From: Sipunculus nudus
Taxonomy: Eukaryota; Annelida; Sipuncula; Golfingiida; Sipunculidae
Reading direction: 5' to 3'
Length of the DNA stretch: 64,000 nt
Assembly: GCA_026874595.1 (NCBI GenBank)
Contig: CM049318.1
Span: forward strand, 10,342,241 to 10,406,240
The notes under the pieces were generated by a model. That model was not told where the DNA came from. It searched no databases and saw only the letters and a program-made list of their open reading frames with translations. Below, one piece after another: positions 61,385-64,000 of this stretch. Position 1 is the stretch's first letter. Every line of letters starts with the position of its first letter. The translations under genes were made by a program, and so were the position numbers.

Positions 61385-61934
61385 CTATCATTTATTCATT
61401 CATGCTCAGGAAAGAATTTCATCCATCCCAACAGGCCATCTGTATATATGATATCCCAGAATAACACACAGTCTCAAGACGGCTCGACTAAAAAGCTCTT
61501 TTTTAAAGATGTATCACAACTGCAATTACTTTTAAATTACTATATAATAAAAAAGGATGGTTTTGCATTTTGCCTATGTGACTTTTCGATAGCTCAAATT
61601 ATAGTAGCTTACAACATCTGTGTACAAAGCATAGTCATCTATTTAATCCGAATATCTTCTAAAAATACATTTAAGCACCAGATATATAAAAACTTACGGT
61701 TACACAGAGTAAAAGATGACAATGTATGATAATATATTGCCATGGATAAAAGCGTACTTAGGTATGTATAAAAGCGTACGGATAACAAGTTAAAGCTACA
61801 GCTGACTTTAGATGGGACCCATCCCCGGACCCATTTTATGTTGTGCTAGATAGGACTAAAGCAAAAACAACACGGTCACTGCATTTTCAAAGCAACATGA
61901 ACGTTAGGATCGGGACGTTCAGCTGGGAGCGGGG
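61385..61934. other. Region between candidate promoter and first exon candidates
   Basis: A donor-like GTAACC|GTAAGTTTT on the minus strand near 61695 could end a 5' untranslated exon. AAAAGCGTACTTAGGTATGT and AAAAGCGTACGG near 61747 and 61770 form a small direct repeat. No secure coding exon. Confidence 0.3.
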
Positions 61935-62032
61935 TATTTAAAGTCCTGTATGCAAATCTAAAGCGAGCATTATTTCATACGCTGCCGGTCCCAACGGTTG
62001 ACATAAGAATAATGTTATGATTTATGACGTCA
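61935..62032 (-). promoter_or_regulatory. Candidate promoter: CRE, POU octamer, TATA-like box
   Basis: Read on the minus strand the order is a perfect CRE TGACGTCA (62032-62025), a perfect octamer ATTTGCAT (61957-61950) and TTTAAATA (61942-61935). Transcription would then start near 61910. CRE at roughly -115 and TATA at -30 is a classical arrangement, common in neuropeptide genes. On the plus strand the order would be inverted and implausible. The link to the peptide gene 2.2 kb downstream is inferred from strand and position. Confidence 0.45.
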
Positions 62033-62405
62033 TAACGGTGGAATCTTAGCAGACGTATCCCACTTAAGGAAAACAGCTATAATTACCAGCATGTTTTATT
62101 TATCGTTTTGTTCATGTTTTAGGCAAACCTTTTCAGGCACAGTTACCCTTGCTTTCGCCAAGTAACCCTGCTTAGTAACGAGATACCCCAATACTTAGTA
62201 CTGAGAAACCCTAATACTGAGTACTTGCTAAGAGCTGAATATTCAATGCCTAATACTGAGTAACCCCTGCTCAGTATTACAGGGCTGGATACCCGCAATA
62301 TTCCGTGATTGGTTGGTTCTACTATATATCAATTTTGCACACTGCTCAATTTAAGGTCGAAAAGGAAATGCGTAACTTTAACATTCGGCTCTAGATCAAA
62401 TACCC

Positions 62406-62407
<2 letters not shown>

Positions 62408-62477
<70 letters not shown>
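62408..62477. repeat. (TA)n microsatellite
   Basis: TA dinucleotides with one TG break near 62447. Confidence 0.96.
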
Positions 62478-62479
<2 letters not shown>

Positions 62480-64000
62480 GAAAACGCGTGAGTCTTTTAG
62501 ACAAGACTGCTGCTTTATAAAAAGAGTTTTGCAGAAGAAGACATTTTACAGGAGAAGAGGTTTTGCATGCTGCGAAGCAATCCCATCGTCGTCTTGGATG
62601 GCTGGCAGGAAAGTGGGAAGACAAAAGATCATCGGAGAATAATTTTTAACCAGAACTGACGACAAATGACTCTCCACTCCAACAATCAATCACCGATCTG
62701 TCAGCTTACTGATGTCGACAAAAACAACAGCAGCAAACTGCCAAAAGCAATAAAAAAAGGTTGGCCGAGGGGATATTTCTCTAAGCCCAGAAGCATCTGG
62801 AATTAGACTTCTATCAACTGCTTCCCCTTCCTGAATTTGCCATTTGCCTAAATTACTCATTTTTATTATTTTATATGGCCTACTGGAAAATACCGTTCCA
62901 ATCCTATGAATAATAGTTGAATAATGACGGCACTGATTTTAAAATCACATGGTGTTCCTGTTGTATTTGGAATCCTTCACGTTTACAGAGACCTGAGTAT
63001 TATCTGTGGTATCTGTGACTAGAGATTATATAGAAAAAATGGTCATACTCCAGTAAGTTAGAGAACCAAGTAAAAAAATCAAGAAAAAATTGGATTTAAA
63101 AATTCTTAGAAATGTAGGAGAAAAACATTTTCTCGAGCGTCATGCCAAACCATTTAACACATGGCGTACACAGCAAAGACAGCTCCTTCTCGTCATAACA
63201 AATTTCAAAACATATATTTATAATGTTACCTGACACTAGGATAGGCAAAACCAAAAGATCAATGTTATGGATATGAAAGGCATGTCAAATAAATCGGCTT
63301 TAAGATATGGTATATAACTACCGATCCCTTCCAGATCTGTAGTTGGCAAATATAAACCTACAAATAGAGTATAGTTAAACCAAACTTAAACTTAAACCAA
63401 AACGATAGAAAAAAAAGAGTGAGTAAAGAGTGATGAGGAAAGCACTAAAATAAGTATTCTTTACGTGTGCAGAGAGGTGGGAAGATAAAAATACAAAAGC
63501 AGTTGGAGTCAAGATAGTTTACGAATAAAATACGAAAACAGCAAATAAACTCAGTATTTATACGGTAGGACGCTAAAGAAAAGTGCTGCCAAAGGAAACA
63601 TACAATAACATAAGTTACAGGGCTTCTGCTGACAGGAATAGGGTGCCCCAAAGGTAAGACATCGCAGTTTTGAGTAAAGAAATGTAATGTTAAACTGGAC
63701 GAAAATATCCCTGGTAAAAGCTTGTTGAAGAGAACGAAGGGTTGAGTCTTATCAGCACAATATAAATATCATGGATCAAAGTTAAAAAGAACTAACGTTA
63801 TCAAGTGAACCGTACGTTATATAATTATCACGAATTTGAGTGAAAAATTGACTTATTCAACCAACATTTAAAATATACGTTCAAGATCCGGGAGAAATTA
63901 GTCGTGCGTTGAAAATAATAATGCTTGTGGCTGGTGGCTGTGGTCGACAGCGGCAGGCTGCCACAGGGGCTAGCGGGCCATTAGTTATTGGTCCGGAATT
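62478..64000. other. Right-edge spacer, no supported gene
   Basis: AT-rich; GC rises only in the last 80 bases (GGCTGGTGGCTGTGGTCGAC), which carry short open frames cut by the window end. Upstream of this, 62160-62280 has repeated phrases around TAATACTGAGTA. Confidence 0.4.

Overview
This is non-coding-dominated animal nuclear DNA. It is AT-rich, has GT-AG introns, many (TA)n microsatellites, several kilobase-scale minisatellites, tRNA-derived SINE copies and a non-autonomous DNA transposon. There is no bacterial-style gene packing, rRNA or tRNA gene, or CRISPR array. A marine invertebrate, perhaps a mollusc or other lophotrochozoan, would fit, but nothing seen fixes the phylum. Most long open frames in the window are artefacts of tandem repeats whose unit length is a multiple of three.

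The best genic signal is on the minus strand between about 62.0 and 53.7 kb. Three exons (59579-59689, 56939-57071, 54522-54532) have good splice sites and compatible phases. Together they read as the C-terminal part of a secreted neuropeptide-type precursor: an acidic spacer with dibasic sites, a Lys-Arg cleavage site, then one 24-residue peptide with two cysteines. The last exon adds only Gly-Lys-Lys-stop, the usual amidation and cleavage tail. A promoter-like cluster on the same strand (CRE, POU octamer, TATA-like box) lies upstream at 61.93-62.03 kb. The signal-peptide exon is not secure. A candidate at 61.3 kb has a hydrophobic core and a strong donor in the right phase, but it has an in-frame stop and no visible start codon.

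Layout: 0-2.4 kb, 15-bp-unit minisatellite continuing off the left edge; 2.4-4.3 kb, spacer with CAT/ATC-rich sequence; 4.3-6.3 kb, 38-bp minisatellite; 6.3-19.5 kb, spacer with SINE pieces and a dispersed repeat; 19.6-19.8 kb, palindrome cluster; 21.7-22.9 kb, TA microsatellites and a second SINE-like repeat in two copies; 23.1-24.8 kb, 33-bp GC-rich minisatellite; 25.0-31.7 kb, a large degenerate repeat family in opposite orientations, with SINE copies and a 1.1-kb hAT-like element inserted; 33.6-33.8 kb, long near-perfect hairpin; 39.6-40.6 kb, second 33-bp minisatellite; 41.9-45.1 kb, small repeats and AT-rich DNA; 45.9-46.9 kb, two diverged copies of a protein-like segment on the minus strand; 47-53.7 kb, spacer; 53.7-62 kb, the peptide gene; the rest is spacer with microsatellites.

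No pathway or operon logic applies. The peptide gene is the only locus with a credible product, and the other features are repeats, mobile-element remnants or weak regulatory candidates.
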